DNA of 64,000 nucleotides, from the NCBI RefSeq assembly GCF_007995065.1, contig NZ_VOQR01000001.1:2855001-2919000 (forward strand). The letters are read 5' to 3'. The stretch comes from Sphingomonas ginsenosidivorax. Its GTDB lineage: Bacteria; Pseudomonadota; Alphaproteobacteria; Sphingomonadales; Sphingomonadaceae. Every line of letters begins with the position of its first letter. Position 1 is the stretch's first letter. The notes under the pieces were generated by a model. The model saw nothing but the letters and a program-made list of their open reading frames with translations. It was not told the DNA's origin and did no database searches. This document shows, piece after piece, positions 41,858 to 51,187 of this stretch. The position numbers and the translations under genes are program-made.

Positions 41858-42508
41858 CTAGCGCGTCAGCCGCCGGATGAACCCGATCAGCCCCTGCTGC
41901 CGCGAGCGCTTCAACCGCTCGGCCGCGAGGATCGTCTTCACGCCGCGGATGCAGCTGTCGACGTCGTCGTTGACCAGCACATAGTCGTAGCCGTCCCAGT
42001 GGCTGACCTCGTTCGCGGCGCGCGCCATCCGTGCGTCGATGACCTCGGTCGAATCCGTCCCCCGGCTGGTGAGGCGGCGGTGCAGTTCCTCCATCGACGG
42101 CGGGAAGATGAACACCCGGACCACGTCGGCGCCGGAAATCTGGAACAGCTGCTGCGCGCCCTGCCAGTCGATATCGAACAGCACGTCCTTGCCGGCGGCC
42201 AGCATCGCTTCGACCTGCCCCCTGGGCGTACCGTAGCGATGGTTGAACACGTGCGCCCATTCGAGGAACTCGTCCTCCGCCACCATGCGGCGGAATTCCT
42301 CGAGATCGACGAAATGATAGTCCTTGCCCTCGACCTCGCCCGGCCGCATCGCGCGGGTCGTTGCCGACACCGACATGGCGAGCTCGGGTTCGTCGGCGAG
42401 CAATCGTCGCGCGATCGTCGACTTGCCGGCGCCCGACGGCGAGGACAGGACGAACAACACGCCGCGGCGGCGAAAGCCATGCAGGTCGGACTGTGTGGAA
42501 TGAGGCAT
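41858..42508 (-). CDS. gmk: Guanylate kinase
   Basis: 216 residues. P-loop SSPSGAGKSTIARRLL (about 19-34), followed by SATTRAMRPGEVEGKDYHFV (about 47-66), the GMP-binding segment, EWAHVFNHRYGTPRGQVE (about 83-100), and the lid. It phosphorylates GMP to GDP in the cytoplasm, an essential step of nucleotide supply. Length is normal. Confidence 0.96.
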   Translation of the reverse strand: MPHSTQSDLHGFRRRGVLFVLSSPSGAGKSTIARRLLADEPELAMSVSATTRAMRPGEVEGKDYHFVDLEEFRRMVAEDEFLEWAHVFNHRYGTPRGQVEAMLAAGKDVLFDIDWQGAQQLFQISGADVVRVFIFPPSMEELHRRLTSRGTDSTEVIDARMARAANEVSHWDGYDYVLVNDDVDSCIRGVKTILAAERLKRSRQQGLIGFIRRLTR

Positions 42509-42591
42509 GCGCGCCTTTGGCGCGGGGCGGCCATGGGCGTCAACCCATGGTCGCCCCGCGCCCGATATTCACGCGGTGGACTCGCGGGCGA

Positions 42592-42792
42592 TCAATAGCC
42601 CTGCTTGCGCGCCTTGTTGCGATCATAGGCCTTCTTGGCCGCATAGCCGCCGCCAAGGATCAGACCCAGCGGACCCATGCGCCGCATCGCGCTCATCGCG
42701 ACGACGCCCGCGATCGCGCCCTTGGTACCGCTGCCGCCTTCGCGGCGACCCATTTCGCGGCCAACCAATGCGCTGACAATCCGTCCAGTCAT
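42592..42792 (-). CDS. Small glycine-rich protein, possibly membrane-associated
   Basis: 66 residues. A short basic start, then a hydrophobic Gly-rich part (TKGAIAGVVAMSAMRRMGPLGLILGGGYA, about 23-51) and a basic tail (KKAYDRNKARKQGY). It resembles half of a glycine-zipper hairpin. It overlaps the upstream gene by four bases, so the two are translated together. No family named. Confidence 0.6.
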   Translation of the reverse strand: MTGRIVSALVGREMGRREGGSGTKGAIAGVVAMSAMRRMGPLGLILGGGYAAKKAYDRNKARKQGY

Positions 42793-43001
42793 GCCTTCAC
42801 CTCTCCAAAAACCTGGTCCTTCAGCTCAGCCGCGCCGCGAAGCACCGCCCAGCCGATCGCATAGGTCACCGCCATCGGCACGACGACCTTCAGCACGTTG
42901 GCGGTGATCGCGCCGATGATCGCGCCATCGGCGTTGCCGTCGTCGCCGCTCATCGAATCGATCCCCGCGCCAATCAGCGCGCCGATGGTCGTTGCACCCA
43001 T
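42789..43001 (-). CDS. Small glycine-rich protein with glycine-zipper start
   Basis: 70 residues from ATG 43001. The N-terminus (MGATTIGALIGAGIDSMSG) is a Gly-zipper-like helix, then an acidic loop (DDGNAD), a second Gly/Ile helix (GAIIGAITANVLKVVVPMAV) and an amphipathic end. It is paired with the previous small gene by overlap. Membrane association is likely; function unknown. Confidence 0.6.
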   Translation of the reverse strand: MGATTIGALIGAGIDSMSGDDGNADGAIIGAITANVLKVVVPMAVTYAIGWAVLRGAAELKDQVFGEVKA

Positions 43002-43061
43002 GTCCGTTTCCCTTTTTGCTGCGGGGATAGCGCAGGACGGCGGCGGAGGTTCCGTGCCGAC

Positions 43062-43182
43062 AATCCTCCCCTGCAAGGGGAGGTGGCAGCCCGCAGGGCT
43101 GACGGAGGGGTGACCCGCTATCGATAGGGTGACACCTCTCCGTCTGGCTGCGCCAGCCACCTCCCCTTGCAGGGGGGGGATT
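43062..43182. repeat. REP-like paired palindrome, CCTCCCC family
   Basis: AATCCTCCCCTGCAAGGGGA faces CCTCCCCTTGCAGGGGGG. Same family as 1723-1847. It borders the fumC stop codon directly. Confidence 0.8.
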
Positions 43183-44580
43183 TCAGCGCCCCAGCATATC
43201 CTCCGGCCGCACCACGCGGTCGAACGTCTCGGCATCGACCAGCCCCAGCGCCAGCCCCGCCTCCTTCAGCGTCAGCCCCTCGGCATGCGCATGCTTGGCG
43301 ATCTTGGCGGCATTGTCGTACCCGATCTCGGGCGCGAGCGCGGTGACCAGCATCAGCGACCGATCGACCAGCTCGCCGATCCGCCCCCGATTCGGCTCGA
43401 TCCCGTCGACGCAGCGCCGCGCGAACGACTCCATCGCAACACTCAACAGGTCGATCGACCGCAGCACGTTCGCCCCGATCAGCGGCTTGAACACGTTGAG
43501 CTCCAGATGCCCCTGCATCCCCCCGACGGTGATCGCCATGTGATTTCCGATCACCTGCCCCGCCACCATCGTGAGCATCTCGCACTGAGTCGGATTGACC
43601 TTGCCCGGCATGATCGAGCTGCCGGGCTCGTTGGCGGGCAGGTCGAGCTCGCCCAGCCCAGACCGCGGCCCAGACCCCAGCAACCGGATGTCGTTGGCGA
43701 TCTTGGTAAGCGCGACCGCGAGGCTGTTGAGCCGCCCTGAGAAATCCACCAGCGTGTCATTCGACGCCAGCGCCTCGAACTTGTTCGGAGCGGTCTCGAA
43801 CGCAAAGCCGGTGAGCGCGCTCACCTCCCTAGCGAACGCCTCGCCGAACCCGGCCGGCGCGTTGAGGCCGGTCCCGACCGCCGTCCCACCCTGTGCCAGC
43901 CGCGCCAGCGCGTGTGTCACGAACGGCTCGATCCGCACCCGCGCGAGTTTCAGCTGCGCGCCATACCCAGAAAACTCCTGCCCCAGCGTCAGGGGCGTCG
44001 CGTCCTGGAGGTGCGTGCGGCCGATCTTGACGATGTCGTCCCACGCCGCCGCCTTGGCGAACAGCGCATCCTCCAGCCGCTGGAGCGCCGGCAGCAGGCG
44101 CTCGGTCGAGGCCAGCGCCGCGGCAATATGCAGCGCGGTCGGGAAGCTGTCGTTCGACGACTGGCTCATATTGACGTCGTCGTTCGGGTGGATCGGCGTC
44201 TTGCCGCCGCGCGTGCCGGTCAGCACCTCGTTGGCGCGCCCCGCGATCACCTCGTTGACGTTCATGTTCGACTGCGTCCCGCTGCCCGTCTGCCAGATGA
44301 CGAGCGGGAACTGGTCGTCGAGCTTCCCAGCGACGATCTCCGCCGCCGCCGCCTCGATCGCGTCGGCCTTCTCCGCGGGCAGGCCATGCGCCCGGTTCAC
44401 CCGCGCTGCCGCCTGCTTCACCAGCGCCAGCGCATGGACGATCTCGATCGGCATCCGCTCGCGCGCGCCGAACGGGAAGTTCTCGAGGCTGCGCTCGGTC
44501 TGCGCACCCCAGTACGCGTCTGCGGGGACTTCGATGGGACCGAGCGAGTCGGTTTCGGTCCGGGTGGTGTTTTGGGTCAT
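43183..44580 (-). CDS. fumC: Fumarate hydratase class II
   Basis: 465 residues from ATG 44580; the open frame upstream runs through a palindromic repeat. Signature [15 protein letters not shown] near 318-332 is present, as is [17 protein letters not shown] (about 224-240), and [16 protein letters not shown] with the substrate-binding Asn/Thr/Ser (about 98-113). It converts fumarate to malate in the citric-acid cycle without an iron-sulfur cluster. Repeats lie on both sides. Confidence 0.96.
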   Translation of the reverse strand: MTQNTTRTETDSLGPIEVPADAYWGAQTERSLENFPFGARERMPIEIVHALALVKQAAARVNRAHGLPAEKADAIEAAAAEIVAGKLDDQFPLVIWQTGSGTQSNMNVNEVIAGRANEVLTGTRGGKTPIHPNDDVNMSQSSNDSFPTALHIAAALASTERLLPALQRLEDALFAKAAAWDDIVKIGRTHLQDATPLTLGQEFSGYGAQLKLARVRIEPFVTHALARLAQGGTAVGTGLNAPAGFGEAFAREVSALTGFAFETAPNKFEALASNDTLVDFSGRLNSLAVALTKIANDIRLLGSGPRSGLGELDLPANEPGSSIMPGKVNPTQCEMLTMVAGQVIGNHMAITVGGMQGHLELNVFKPLIGANVLRSIDLLSVAMESFARRCVDGIEPNRGRIGELVDRSLMLVTALAPEIGYDNAAKIAKHAHAEGLTLKEAGLALGLVDAETFDRVVRPEDMLGR

Positions 44581-44594
44581 CCCGTACAAACCCC

Positions 44595-44684
44595 CGTCAT
44601 GCTGAACTTGTTTCAGCATCCACCAAGCGCCACCCACCGCGCTCGCGACGGAAAGGTGGATCCTGAACCGAGTTCAGGATGACG
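44595..44684. repeat. REP-like paired palindrome, GTCATGCTGAAC family
   Basis: CGTCATGCTGAACTTGTTTC faces CCGAGTTCAGGATGACG. It lies between fumC and sspB, both on the minus strand, and touches the sspB stop codon. Confidence 0.8.
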
Positions 44685-45170
44685 TCATTTCTTCCGCTTG
44701 AAGTCGACCGACACCACGTTCGAGCCGTCCTCGACCGGCGTCACCGTCGGCCCGTCATTCTCCGCCGCGTCATGCCCGCCGGGGCCGTCGTCCGGCCCCT
44801 CCTGCGCCTGGAACCGCAGCTCGAAGCTCACAGCCGGATCCTGGAACCCAGTAATCGCCGAATAGGGAATCACCAGCTTCGACGGCACCTGGTTGAACGA
44901 AAGCCCGATCGAGAACCGCTCCTCGTCGACGACCAGATCCCAATAGCGGTTCTGCATCACGATCGTCATCTCGTCGGGAAACCGCTCGATCAGCCGCTTC
45001 GGGATGTCGACGCCGGGCGCCTGCGTCTTGAAGGTGATGTAGAAATGATGCTCGCCGGGCAGCCCGCCGGCCTCCGCGACCGACCCGAGCACACGGCCGA
45101 CCACGGCACGCAGGGCTTCCTGGACGATCTCATCGTACGGAATCAGACTATCGGTTAGGCCATCGCTCAT
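44685..45170 (-). CDS. sspB: SspB-family ClpXP adaptor
   Basis: 161 residues, the alphaproteobacterial type of SspB. It starts with DSLIPYDEIVQEALRAVVGR (about 8-27), and the body has HHFYITFKTQAPGVDIPKRL, DEMTIVMQNRYWDLVVDEERFSIGL and YSAITGFQDPAVSFELRF, the binding fold for ssrA tags. The C-terminal half (about 125-161) is a flexible acidic then basic tail (VDFKRKK) that recruits ClpX. It delivers ssrA-tagged proteins to ClpXP. The gene is divergent from hisB. Confidence 0.93.
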   Translation of the reverse strand: MSDGLTDSLIPYDEIVQEALRAVVGRVLGSVAEAGGLPGEHHFYITFKTQAPGVDIPKRLIERFPDEMTIVMQNRYWDLVVDEERFSIGLSFNQVPSKLVIPYSAITGFQDPAVSFELRFQAQEGPDDGPGGHDAAENDGPTVTPVEDGSNVVSVDFKRKK

Positions 45171-45241
45171 GTCCCCTTGGGTAGCGCCATTCGAAGGGGG
45201 GTCAAGATTGCATGCGCCGACGGGTGCGTTATGGGGGGTTC

Positions 45242-45829
45242 ATGCGCACCGCCACGATCTCCCGCTCCACCGCCGAGACGGCGATCGACGTCACCGTCAC
45301 CCTCGACGGCACCGGCGTCTACGACGTGTCGACCGGCGTCGGCTTCTTCGACCACATGCTCGAACAGCTCTCGCGCCATTCGCTCATCGACCTGACCGTC
45401 CGCACCAAGGGCGACCTGCACATCGACGAGCATCACACCGTCGAGGACACCGGGATCGCGATCGGCCAGGCCTTCGCGCAGGCGCTCGGCGACAAGCGCG
45501 GCATCACGCGGTACGGCGACGCGCTGTCGCCGATGGACGAGACGCTGACCCGGGTCGCGCTCGACATCTCGGGTCGGCCGTGGCTGGTCTGGAAGGACCT
45601 GTTCTCGCAGCCGCGTCTCGGTGGCATGGACACCGAGATGTTCGAACATTTCTTCCACAGCTTCGCGCAGGCCGCCGGCATCACGCTGCACGTCGAGACG
45701 CTGTACGGCACCAACAACCACCACATCGCCGAAGCCGCGTTCAAGGGCGTCGCACGCGCGCTGCGCACTGCGATCGAGATCGACCCGCGCAAGGCCGACG
45801 CGATCCCGTCGACCAAGGGAATACTCTAA
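45242..45829 (+). CDS. hisB: Imidazoleglycerol-phosphate dehydratase
   Basis: 195 residues from ATG 45242, the normal length for the single-domain HisB. Metal-binding motifs: [15 protein letters not shown] near 33-48 (His), [20 protein letters not shown] near 59-78, and FEHFFHSFA with [13 protein letters not shown] near 155-170. It catalyses the sixth step of histidine synthesis. It begins a his cluster (hisB-hisH-hisA-hisF) in which each junction holds a palindromic repeat. Confidence 0.96.
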   Translation: MRTATISRSTAETAIDVTVTLDGTGVYDVSTGVGFFDHMLEQLSRHSLIDLTVRTKGDLHIDEHHTVEDTGIAIGQAFAQALGDKRGITRYGDALSPMDETLTRVALDISGRPWLVWKDLFSQPRLGGMDTEMFEHFFHSFAQAAGITLHVETLYGTNNHHIAEAAFKGVARALRTAIEIDPRKADAIPSTKGIL

Positions 45830-45831
45830 TG

Positions 45832-45936
45832 CCCCCCTCCCGCTCGCGGGAGGGGCTGGGGGAGGGCCTGTCCTCCAGCGTTGCGGTCCCGGATATGTCA
45901 CCCCCTCCCCTGACCCCTCCCGCAAGCGGGAGGGGG
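45832..45936. repeat. REP-like paired palindrome between hisB and hisH
   Basis: CCCCCTCCCGCTCGCGGGAG faces CTCCCGCAAGCGGGAGGGGG, with CTGGGGGAGGGCC and the matching CCCCTCCCC in the middle. It starts three bases after the hisB stop. The final GGGAGGGGGA is immediately before the hisH start and works as its ribosome-binding site. Confidence 0.85.
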
Positions 45937-45938
45937 AT

Positions 45939-46544
45939 TTGACCCTCGCGCTCATCGACTACGGCGCCGGCAACCTCCATTCGGTCGAGAACGCACTGCG
46001 CACCGCAGGCTGCACCGACCTGATCGTGACCGCGGACGCCGACACGGTCGCGAAGGCGGACCGGATCGTCCTGCCCGGAGTCGGCGCCTACGGTGCCTGC
46101 GCTGCTGCATTGCGCGCGGTTCCCGGCATGATCGACGCCCTCGACCGCCGAGTCCGCACCGAAGGCACGCCCTTCCTCGGCATCTGCGTCGGCATGCAGC
46201 TGATGGCCGACGCCGGCGAGGAGATGGGTACGCACGCCGGACTCGGGTGGATCCACGGCCGCGTGCGCCACCTGGAGCCAGCCACGATGGAGGCGAAGGT
46301 CCCGCACATGGGCTGGAACGACGTCGTGCCCAACGGCGTACATCCGCTGATCGAACCCGGCGAGGCCTATTTCCTCCACAGCTTCGCGTTCGACGGCAGC
46401 GACGTGATCGCGACCACCGACCATGCCGGCGCGGTCACCGCCGCGATCGGCCGCGACACGATGGTCGGGGTCCAGTTCCACCCCGAGAAGAGCCAGCGCT
46501 ACGGCCTCGCGCTGCTGGAGCGTTTTCTGGCATGGGCGCCGTAA
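45939..46544 (+). CDS. hisH: Imidazole glycerol phosphate synthase, glutaminase subunit
   Basis: 201 residues from a TTG start at 45939-45941, the only start in the frame that gives the family N-terminus TLALIDYGAGNLHSVENAL. The strong GGGAGGGGG just upstream, provided by the palindromic repeat, supports it. Class I glutamine amidotransferase motifs: GVGAYG near 49, catalytic Cys in FLGICVGMQLMAD near 77-90, His/Glu in QFHPEKSQ near 182-189. It releases ammonia for HisF. Frames upstream of TTG only read through the repeat. Confidence 0.93.
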   Translation: MTLALIDYGAGNLHSVENALRTAGCTDLIVTADADTVAKADRIVLPGVGAYGACAAALRAVPGMIDALDRRVRTEGTPFLGICVGMQLMADAGEEMGTHAGLGWIHGRVRHLEPATMEAKVPHMGWNDVVPNGVHPLIEPGEAYFLHSFAFDGSDVIATTDHAGAVTAAIGRDTMVGVQFHPEKSQRYGLALLERFLAWAP

Positions 46545-46554
46545 GACTGCCCCT

Positions 46555-46616
46555 CACCCCGGCAAAGGCTGGGGTCTCCCTGTTACGAAAAGACCCCAGC
46601 CTTCGCCGGGGTGACG
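46555..46616. repeat. REP-like palindrome between hisH and hisA
   Basis: CACCCCGGCAAAGGCTGGGG faces CCCCAGCCTTCGCCGGGGTG around a short spacer (GTCTCCCTGTTACGAAAAGAC also pairs in part). It leaves only 16 bases before the hisA start. Confidence 0.8.
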
Positions 46617-46632
46617 AGTTGGAACGAAATTC

Positions 46633-47367
46633 ATGACGCTCATCGTCTTCCCCGCCATCGACCTCAAGGCCGGCCAGGTCGTCCGCCTCGCCGAGGGCGA
46701 TATGGACCGCGCCACCGTCTACGGCGACGATCCCGCCGCGCAGGCGATGCTGTTCGCGCAAGCGGGCGCCGGTCATCTCCACGTCGTCGACCTCGACGGC
46801 GCGTTCGCGGGTGCCTCGGTCAACGGCGACGCGGTCAGGGCGATCGTCAAGCAGTTCCCCGGGCACGTCCAGCTCGGCGGCGGCATCCGCACCCGCGCCA
46901 GCGTCGAAGGCTGGTTCGACCTCGGCGTCTCGCGCGTCGTCATCGGCACGGCCGCGCTCGAGGATCCCGACTTCGTCCGCGGCGTCGCGAAGGATTTCCC
47001 GGGCGGCATCGTCGTCGCGGTCGATGCCAAGGACGGCATGGTCGCGACCAAGGGCTGGGCCGACGTCTCGACGACCAGCGCGGTCGACCTCGCCCGCCGC
47101 TTCGAGGATGTCGGCGTCGCCTCGCTCCTCTTCACCGATGTCGGCCGCGACGGGATGCTCAAAGGCTGCAACGTCGAGGCCACCGTCGACCTCGCGCGCT
47201 CGGTTGACATCCCCGTGATCGCCAGCGGCGGCGTGAAAGGCATCGCCGAGATCCACGTCCTAGCCCTCCACGCCCGCGACGGCGTCGAAGGCGTCATCAC
47301 CGGCCGCGCCCTCTACGACGGCCGCCTCGACCTTGCCGCAGCGCTTTCTGTAGCCTCGGCCGCATGA
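46633..47367 (+). CDS. hisA: Phosphoribosylformimino-5-aminoimidazole carboxamide ribotide isomerase
   Basis: 244 residues, TIM-barrel. FPAIDLKAGQVVRLAEGD near 5-22 with catalytic Asp, VQLGGGIRTRASVEGW near 75-91, VAVDAKDGMVATKGW near 127-142, and FTDVGRDGMLKG near 167-178 with the second catalytic Asp. It performs the fourth step of histidine synthesis in the cytoplasm. A large inverted repeat lies between it and hisF. Confidence 0.95.
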   Translation: MTLIVFPAIDLKAGQVVRLAEGDMDRATVYGDDPAAQAMLFAQAGAGHLHVVDLDGAFAGASVNGDAVRAIVKQFPGHVQLGGGIRTRASVEGWFDLGVSRVVIGTAALEDPDFVRGVAKDFPGGIVVAVDAKDGMVATKGWADVSTTSAVDLARRFEDVGVASLLFTDVGRDGMLKGCNVEATVDLARSVDIPVIASGGVKGIAEIHVLALHARDGVEGVITGRALYDGRLDLAAALSVASAA

Positions 47368-47370
47368 GGG

Positions 47371-47597
47371 TTCACGCGGAGGCGCGGAGACGCGGAGAGA
47401 AGGATTTTTCGCGCAGAGGCGCAGAGAACGCAGAGGCTGCGCGCCTGACCGCGACAGCAGTCCCTCATCCTATGGTCTGGATGCTCCGCTCACCGTCGCG
47501 CGCAGCCTCTCTATCTCTGCGTCCTCTGCGCCTCTGCGCGAAAACCCCTTCCTGCGCGGCTACGCCGCCCCTCCGCGTCTCCGCGCCTCCGCGTGAA
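47371..47597. repeat. Large inverted repeat between hisA and hisF
   Basis: Outer arms 47371-47397 and 47571-47597 are perfect 27-base inverted copies (TTCACGCGGAGGCGCGGAGA...). Inner arms begin CGCGCAGAGGCGCAGAG near 47411 and have a near-perfect partner ending CTCTGCGCCTCTGCGCG near 47540, and carry a short GCAGAG-type internal period. This is a different family from the GTCATC palindromes and fills the gap between the two his genes. Confidence 0.85.
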
Positions 47598-47617
47598 ACC
47601 CCCTTCTGGACCCAAGC

Positions 47618-48391
47618 ATGACCGTCAGAGCCCGCGTCATCCCCTGCCTCGACGTCGCCGACGGCCGCGTCGTGAAGGGCGTCAACTTCGTCGAGCTCCG
47701 CGACGCCGGCGACCCCGTCGAACAGGCCCGCGCCTATGACGCCGCCGGCGCCGACGAGCTCTGTTTCCTCGACATCGGCGCGTCCCACGAAGGCCGCGGC
47801 ACGATCCTCGACGTCGTCAGCCGCACTGCCGCGGTCTGCTTCATGCCGCTGACAGTAGGCGGCGGCGTGCGCACCGCCAACGACGCCCGCGCGCTTCTGC
47901 TCGCCGGCGCCGACAAGGTCGCGGTCAATTCCGCCGCGGTCGAGCGTCCCGAACTCGTCGCCGACATTGCCGAACGCTTCGGCAGCCAGTGCTGCGTCGC
48001 CAGTGTCGACGCCCGCCGCGTCGAGGGCGGCTGGGAAGTCTTCACGCATGGCGGCCGCCGCGGCACCGGAATCGACGCCGTAGCACACGCGCTGCACCTG
48101 GCAGAACTCGGCGCCGGCGAACTGCTCGTCACCTCGATGGACCGCGACGGCACGCGCAGCGGCTACGACCTCGAGCTGATCCGAGCGATCGCAGACCGCG
48201 TCAGCGTCCCCGTGGTCGCGAGCGGCGGCGTAGGCGGGCTTGACGATCTCGTCGCCGGCATCCGCGACGGCCATGCCAGCGCCGTGCTCGCCGCCTCGAT
48301 CTTCCATTTCGGCCAGGCCTCGATCGGCGACGCGCACGCCGCACTGGCCGCCGCGGGCATCCCGGTCCGTCGTCCGATGGGCCGCGCCTGA
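47618..48391 (+). CDS. hisF: Imidazole glycerol phosphate synthase, cyclase subunit
   Basis: 257 residues, TIM-barrel. [19 protein letters not shown] near 6-24 with catalytic Asp, [17 protein letters not shown] near 78-94, [25 protein letters not shown] near 127-151, [20 protein letters not shown] near 173-192 with the second catalytic Asp. It uses ammonia from HisH to make imidazole glycerol phosphate and AICAR. It is the last his gene here; hisI and hisE do not follow. Confidence 0.96.
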   Translation: MTVRARVIPCLDVADGRVVKGVNFVELRDAGDPVEQARAYDAAGADELCFLDIGASHEGRGTILDVVSRTAAVCFMPLTVGGGVRTANDARALLLAGADKVAVNSAAVERPELVADIAERFGSQCCVASVDARRVEGGWEVFTHGGRRGTGIDAVAHALHLAELGAGELLVTSMDRDGTRSGYDLELIRAIADRVSVPVVASGGVGGLDDLVAGIRDGHASAVLAASIFHFGQASIGDAHAALAAAGIPVRRPMGRA

Positions 48392-48432
48392 CGATTACCT
48401 GTAGATACTACATAGGGCGCAAATGCCTCTTG

Positions 48433-48450
48433 TGTTGCCCAAATGCAACA
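48433..48450 (+). promoter_or_regulatory. Palindrome upstream of clpB
   Basis: TGTTGC-CCAAAT-GCAACA is a perfect 6-base inverted repeat about 37 bases before the clpB ATG, in an otherwise simple leader. It could be a repressor or activator site; a heat-shock sigma promoter was not confidently found (CTTG at 48429 is the only part that fits). Confidence 0.3.
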
Positions 48451-48486
48451 CTACCTTGTCGGCAATAGTCCGACTGGGAAACTGGC

Positions 48487-51063
48487 ATGAACATCGACAA
48501 ATTCACCGACCGCGCGAAGGGCTTCCTCCAATCCGCGCAGACCGTCGCGATCCGCATGAACCACCAGCGGATCGCGCCCGAGCATCTGCTGAAGGCGCTG
48601 CTCGAGGACGAGCAGGGCATGGCCGCAGGGCTGATCACCGCCGCCGGCGGCGACCCCAAGCGTGCCGTCTCCGAAACCGACCTCGTGCTCGCGAAGATCC
48701 CCGCCGTCTCGGGTTCCGGCGCCCAGACGACGCCCGGGATCGACAACGACGCGGTCCGCATCCTCGACCAGGCCGAACAGATCGCGACCAAGGCCGGGGA
48801 TAGCTTCGTCACGGTCGAGCGGCTGCTGGTCGCGCTCGCGCTGTCGCTCAACACCGCGGCGGGCAAGGCGATCAAGGCCAGCGGCGCGACCCCCGAAGGC
48901 CTCAACACCGCGATCAATAGCCTGCGCCAGGGCCGCACTGCCGACACTGCCGGTGCCGAGGACCGCTACGACGCGCTCAAGAAGTTCGCGCGCGACCTGA
49001 CCCAGGCGGCACGCGACGGCAAGCTCGACCCCGTGATCGGCCGCGACGAGGAGATCCGCCGTACGATCCAGATCCTCGCGCGCCGCACCAAGAACAACCC
49101 AGTGCTGATCGGCGAACCGGGCGTCGGAAAAACGGCTATCGCGGAAGGGCTAGCCCTTCGCATCGCCAATGGCGACGTCCCCGACACGCTCAAGAACCGC
49201 CGCCTGATGTCGCTCGACATGGGCAGCCTGATCGCCGGTGCGAAATATCGCGGCGAGTTCGAGGAACGGCTGAAGGGCGTGCTCGACGAGGTGAAGGCCG
49301 CCGAGGGCGACATCGTCCTGTTCATCGACGAGATGCACCAGCTGATCGGCGCGGGCAAAGGCGAAGGCGCGATGGACGCCGGTAACTTGCTGAAACCCGC
49401 GCTCGCCCGCGGCGAACTCCACTGCGTCGGCGCGACCACGCTCGACGAATACCGCAAGCATGTCGAGAAGGACCCCGCGCTCCAGCGGCGGTTCCAGCCC
49501 GTGTTCGTCGGCGAGCCCACGGTCGAGGACACGATCAGCATCCTGCGCGGCCTCAAGGAAAAGTACGAGCTGCACCACGGCGTCCGGATCACCGACGGCG
49601 CGATCGTCGCCGCCTCGACGCTGTCGAACCGCTACATCACCGACCGCTTCCTCCCCGACAAGGCGATCGACCTGATGGACGAGGCCGCGTCGCGGATTCG
49701 CATGGAGGTCGAGAGCAAGCCCGAGGAGATCGAGACGCTCGACCGTCGCATCCTTCGCCTCAAGATCGAGCGCGAAGGGCTCAAGCGCGAGACCGACGAG
49801 GCCTCGCAGGACAGGCTCGCCAACATCGAGGGCGAACTCGCCAATCTGGAGGAGCAGTCGGCCGCGCTCACCACGCGCTGGCAGGCGGAGAAGGACAAGA
49901 TCGCAGGCGGTGCGAAGCTCAAGGAACGGCTCGACGCGGCCCGGCTCGAACTCGAGCAGGCGCAGCGCTCGGGCGACCTCGCACGCGCCGGCGAGCTGTC
50001 CTACGGCACCATCCCCCAGCTGCAGCGCCAGCTCGAGGAAGCCGAGCAGCAGACGCAGGGCGCGATGCTGCGCGAGGAGGTCACCGCCGACGACATCGCC
50101 GGGGTCGTCAGCCGCTGGACCGGTATCCCGGTCGACCGGATGCTGTCGGGCGAGCGCGAGAAGCTGCTCGCGATGGAGGCGACGATCGGCAAGCGCGTGA
50201 TCGGCCAGGCCGATGCGGTCCGCGCAGTCTCGACCGCGGTCCGCCGCGCACGCGCCGGACTACAGGATCCGAACCGCCCGCTCGGCTCGTTCCTGTTCCT
50301 CGGGCCAACCGGCGTCGGCAAGACCGAGCTCACCAAGGCGCTCGCCGAGTTCCTGTTCGACGATCCCGCCGCGATGGTCCGCATCGACATGAGCGAGTTC
50401 ATGGAGAAGCACGCGGTGGCCCGCCTGATCGGCGCGCCTCCGGGCTATGTCGGCTATGAGGAAGGCGGCGTGCTGACCGAAGCCGTGCGGCGGCGGCCGT
50501 ACCAGGTAATCCTGTTCGACGAGGTCGAGAAGGCACACAGCGACGTCTTCAACGTGCTGCTGCAGGTTCTCGACGACGGGCGGCTGACTGACGGCCAGGG
50601 CCGCACGGTGGATTTCAGCAACACGCTGATCATCCTGACGTCGAACCTCGGCAGCCAGTATCTCGCCAACATGGAGGGCGAGGACGTGTCCGCGGTCGAG
50701 CCGCAGGTGATGGAGATCGTCCGCGCGCATTTCCGCCCGGAATTCCTCAACCGGCTGGACGAGATCATCCTGTTCCACCGGCTCGGCATGGCGCAGATGG
50801 CCCCGATCGTCGACATCCAGGTTTCGCGCGTCGACAAGCTGCTGGCGGACCGCAAGATCGTGCTCGACCTGACCGACGCCGCGCGCGCCTGGCTGGGCCG
50901 CGTCGGCTACGATCCGGTCTACGGCGCCCGCCCCCTGAAGCGCGCGGTGCAACGCTACCTCCAGGACCCGCTCGCCGACCTGATCCTGCGCGGCGAAGTC
51001 AGGGACGGCGCGACAGTCCGGGTGGACGAAGGCGACGGCGAGCTCGCACTCACGGTCGCCTAA
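48487..51063 (+). CDS. clpB: ClpB disaggregase
   Basis: 858 residues, full length. N-domain (about 1-140, [14 protein letters not shown]), first AAA domain with Walker [16 protein letters not shown] near 206-220 and [20 protein letters not shown] near 278-297, a coiled-coil middle domain (about 405-525, many Glu/Lys/Arg with [17 protein letters not shown]), second AAA domain with [14 protein letters not shown] near 604-617 and [19 protein letters not shown] near 651-669. With DnaK it dissolves aggregates after heat stress. Distinguished from ClpA by the middle domain. Confidence 0.97.
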   Translation: MNIDKFTDRAKGFLQSAQTVAIRMNHQRIAPEHLLKALLEDEQGMAAGLITAAGGDPKRAVSETDLVLAKIPAVSGSGAQTTPGIDNDAVRILDQAEQIATKAGDSFVTVERLLVALALSLNTAAGKAIKASGATPEGLNTAINSLRQGRTADTAGAEDRYDALKKFARDLTQAARDGKLDPVIGRDEEIRRTIQILARRTKNNPVLIGEPGVGKTAIAEGLALRIANGDVPDTLKNRRLMSLDMGSLIAGAKYRGEFEERLKGVLDEVKAAEGDIVLFIDEMHQLIGAGKGEGAMDAGNLLKPALARGELHCVGATTLDEYRKHVEKDPALQRRFQPVFVGEPTVEDTISILRGLKEKYELHHGVRITDGAIVAASTLSNRYITDRFLPDKAIDLMDEAASRIRMEVESKPEEIETLDRRILRLKIEREGLKRETDEASQDRLANIEGELANLEEQSAALTTRWQAEKDKIAGGAKLKERLDAARLELEQAQRSGDLARAGELSYGTIPQLQRQLEEAEQQTQGAMLREEVTADDIAGVVSRWTGIPVDRMLSGEREKLLAMEATIGKRVIGQADAVRAVSTAVRRARAGLQDPNRPLGSFLFLGPTGVGKTELTKALAEFLFDDPAAMVRIDMSEFMEKHAVARLIGAPPGYVGYEEGGVLTEAVRRRPYQVILFDEVEKAHSDVFNVLLQVLDDGRLTDGQGRTVDFSNTLIILTSNLGSQYLANMEGEDVSAVEPQVMEIVRAHFRPEFLNRLDEIILFHRLGMAQMAPIVDIQVSRVDKLLADRKIVLDLTDAARAWLGRVGYDPVYGARPLKRAVQRYLQDPLADLILRGEVRDGATVRVDEGDGELALTVA

Positions 51064-51078
51064 GCCTGACCATCCCCA

Positions 51079-51105
51079 GTCACCCCGGGCTAGACCCGGG
51101 GTGAC
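51079..51105. repeat. Single REP-like palindrome after clpB
   Basis: GTCACCCCGGG-CTAGA-CCCGGGGTGAC, eleven perfect pairs, between convergent clpB and TonB-receptor genes. It might act as a terminator of clpB. Confidence 0.65.
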
Positions 51106-51133
51106 GAACGAAGTCACGCTCACCGCCGGACAC

Positions 51134-51163
51134 AAAAAAGGGCGGGTCCCGAAGGACCCGCCC
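51134..51163 (-). terminator. Rho-independent terminator of the TonB-receptor gene
   Basis: On the minus strand GGGCGGGTCC-TTCG-GGACCCGCCC (10 perfect pairs) is followed by TTTTTT. It lies just after the receptor stop codon. Confidence 0.92.
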
Positions 51164-51187
51164 CAATCTTTGCGTCGTGTAGGCGGC

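Noticed and set aside
47371-47597. CRISPR array, because of repeated GCAGAG/GCGGAG units
   Set aside because: Units are short, irregular and arranged as an inverted repeat; there are no equal spacers and no cas genes nearby.
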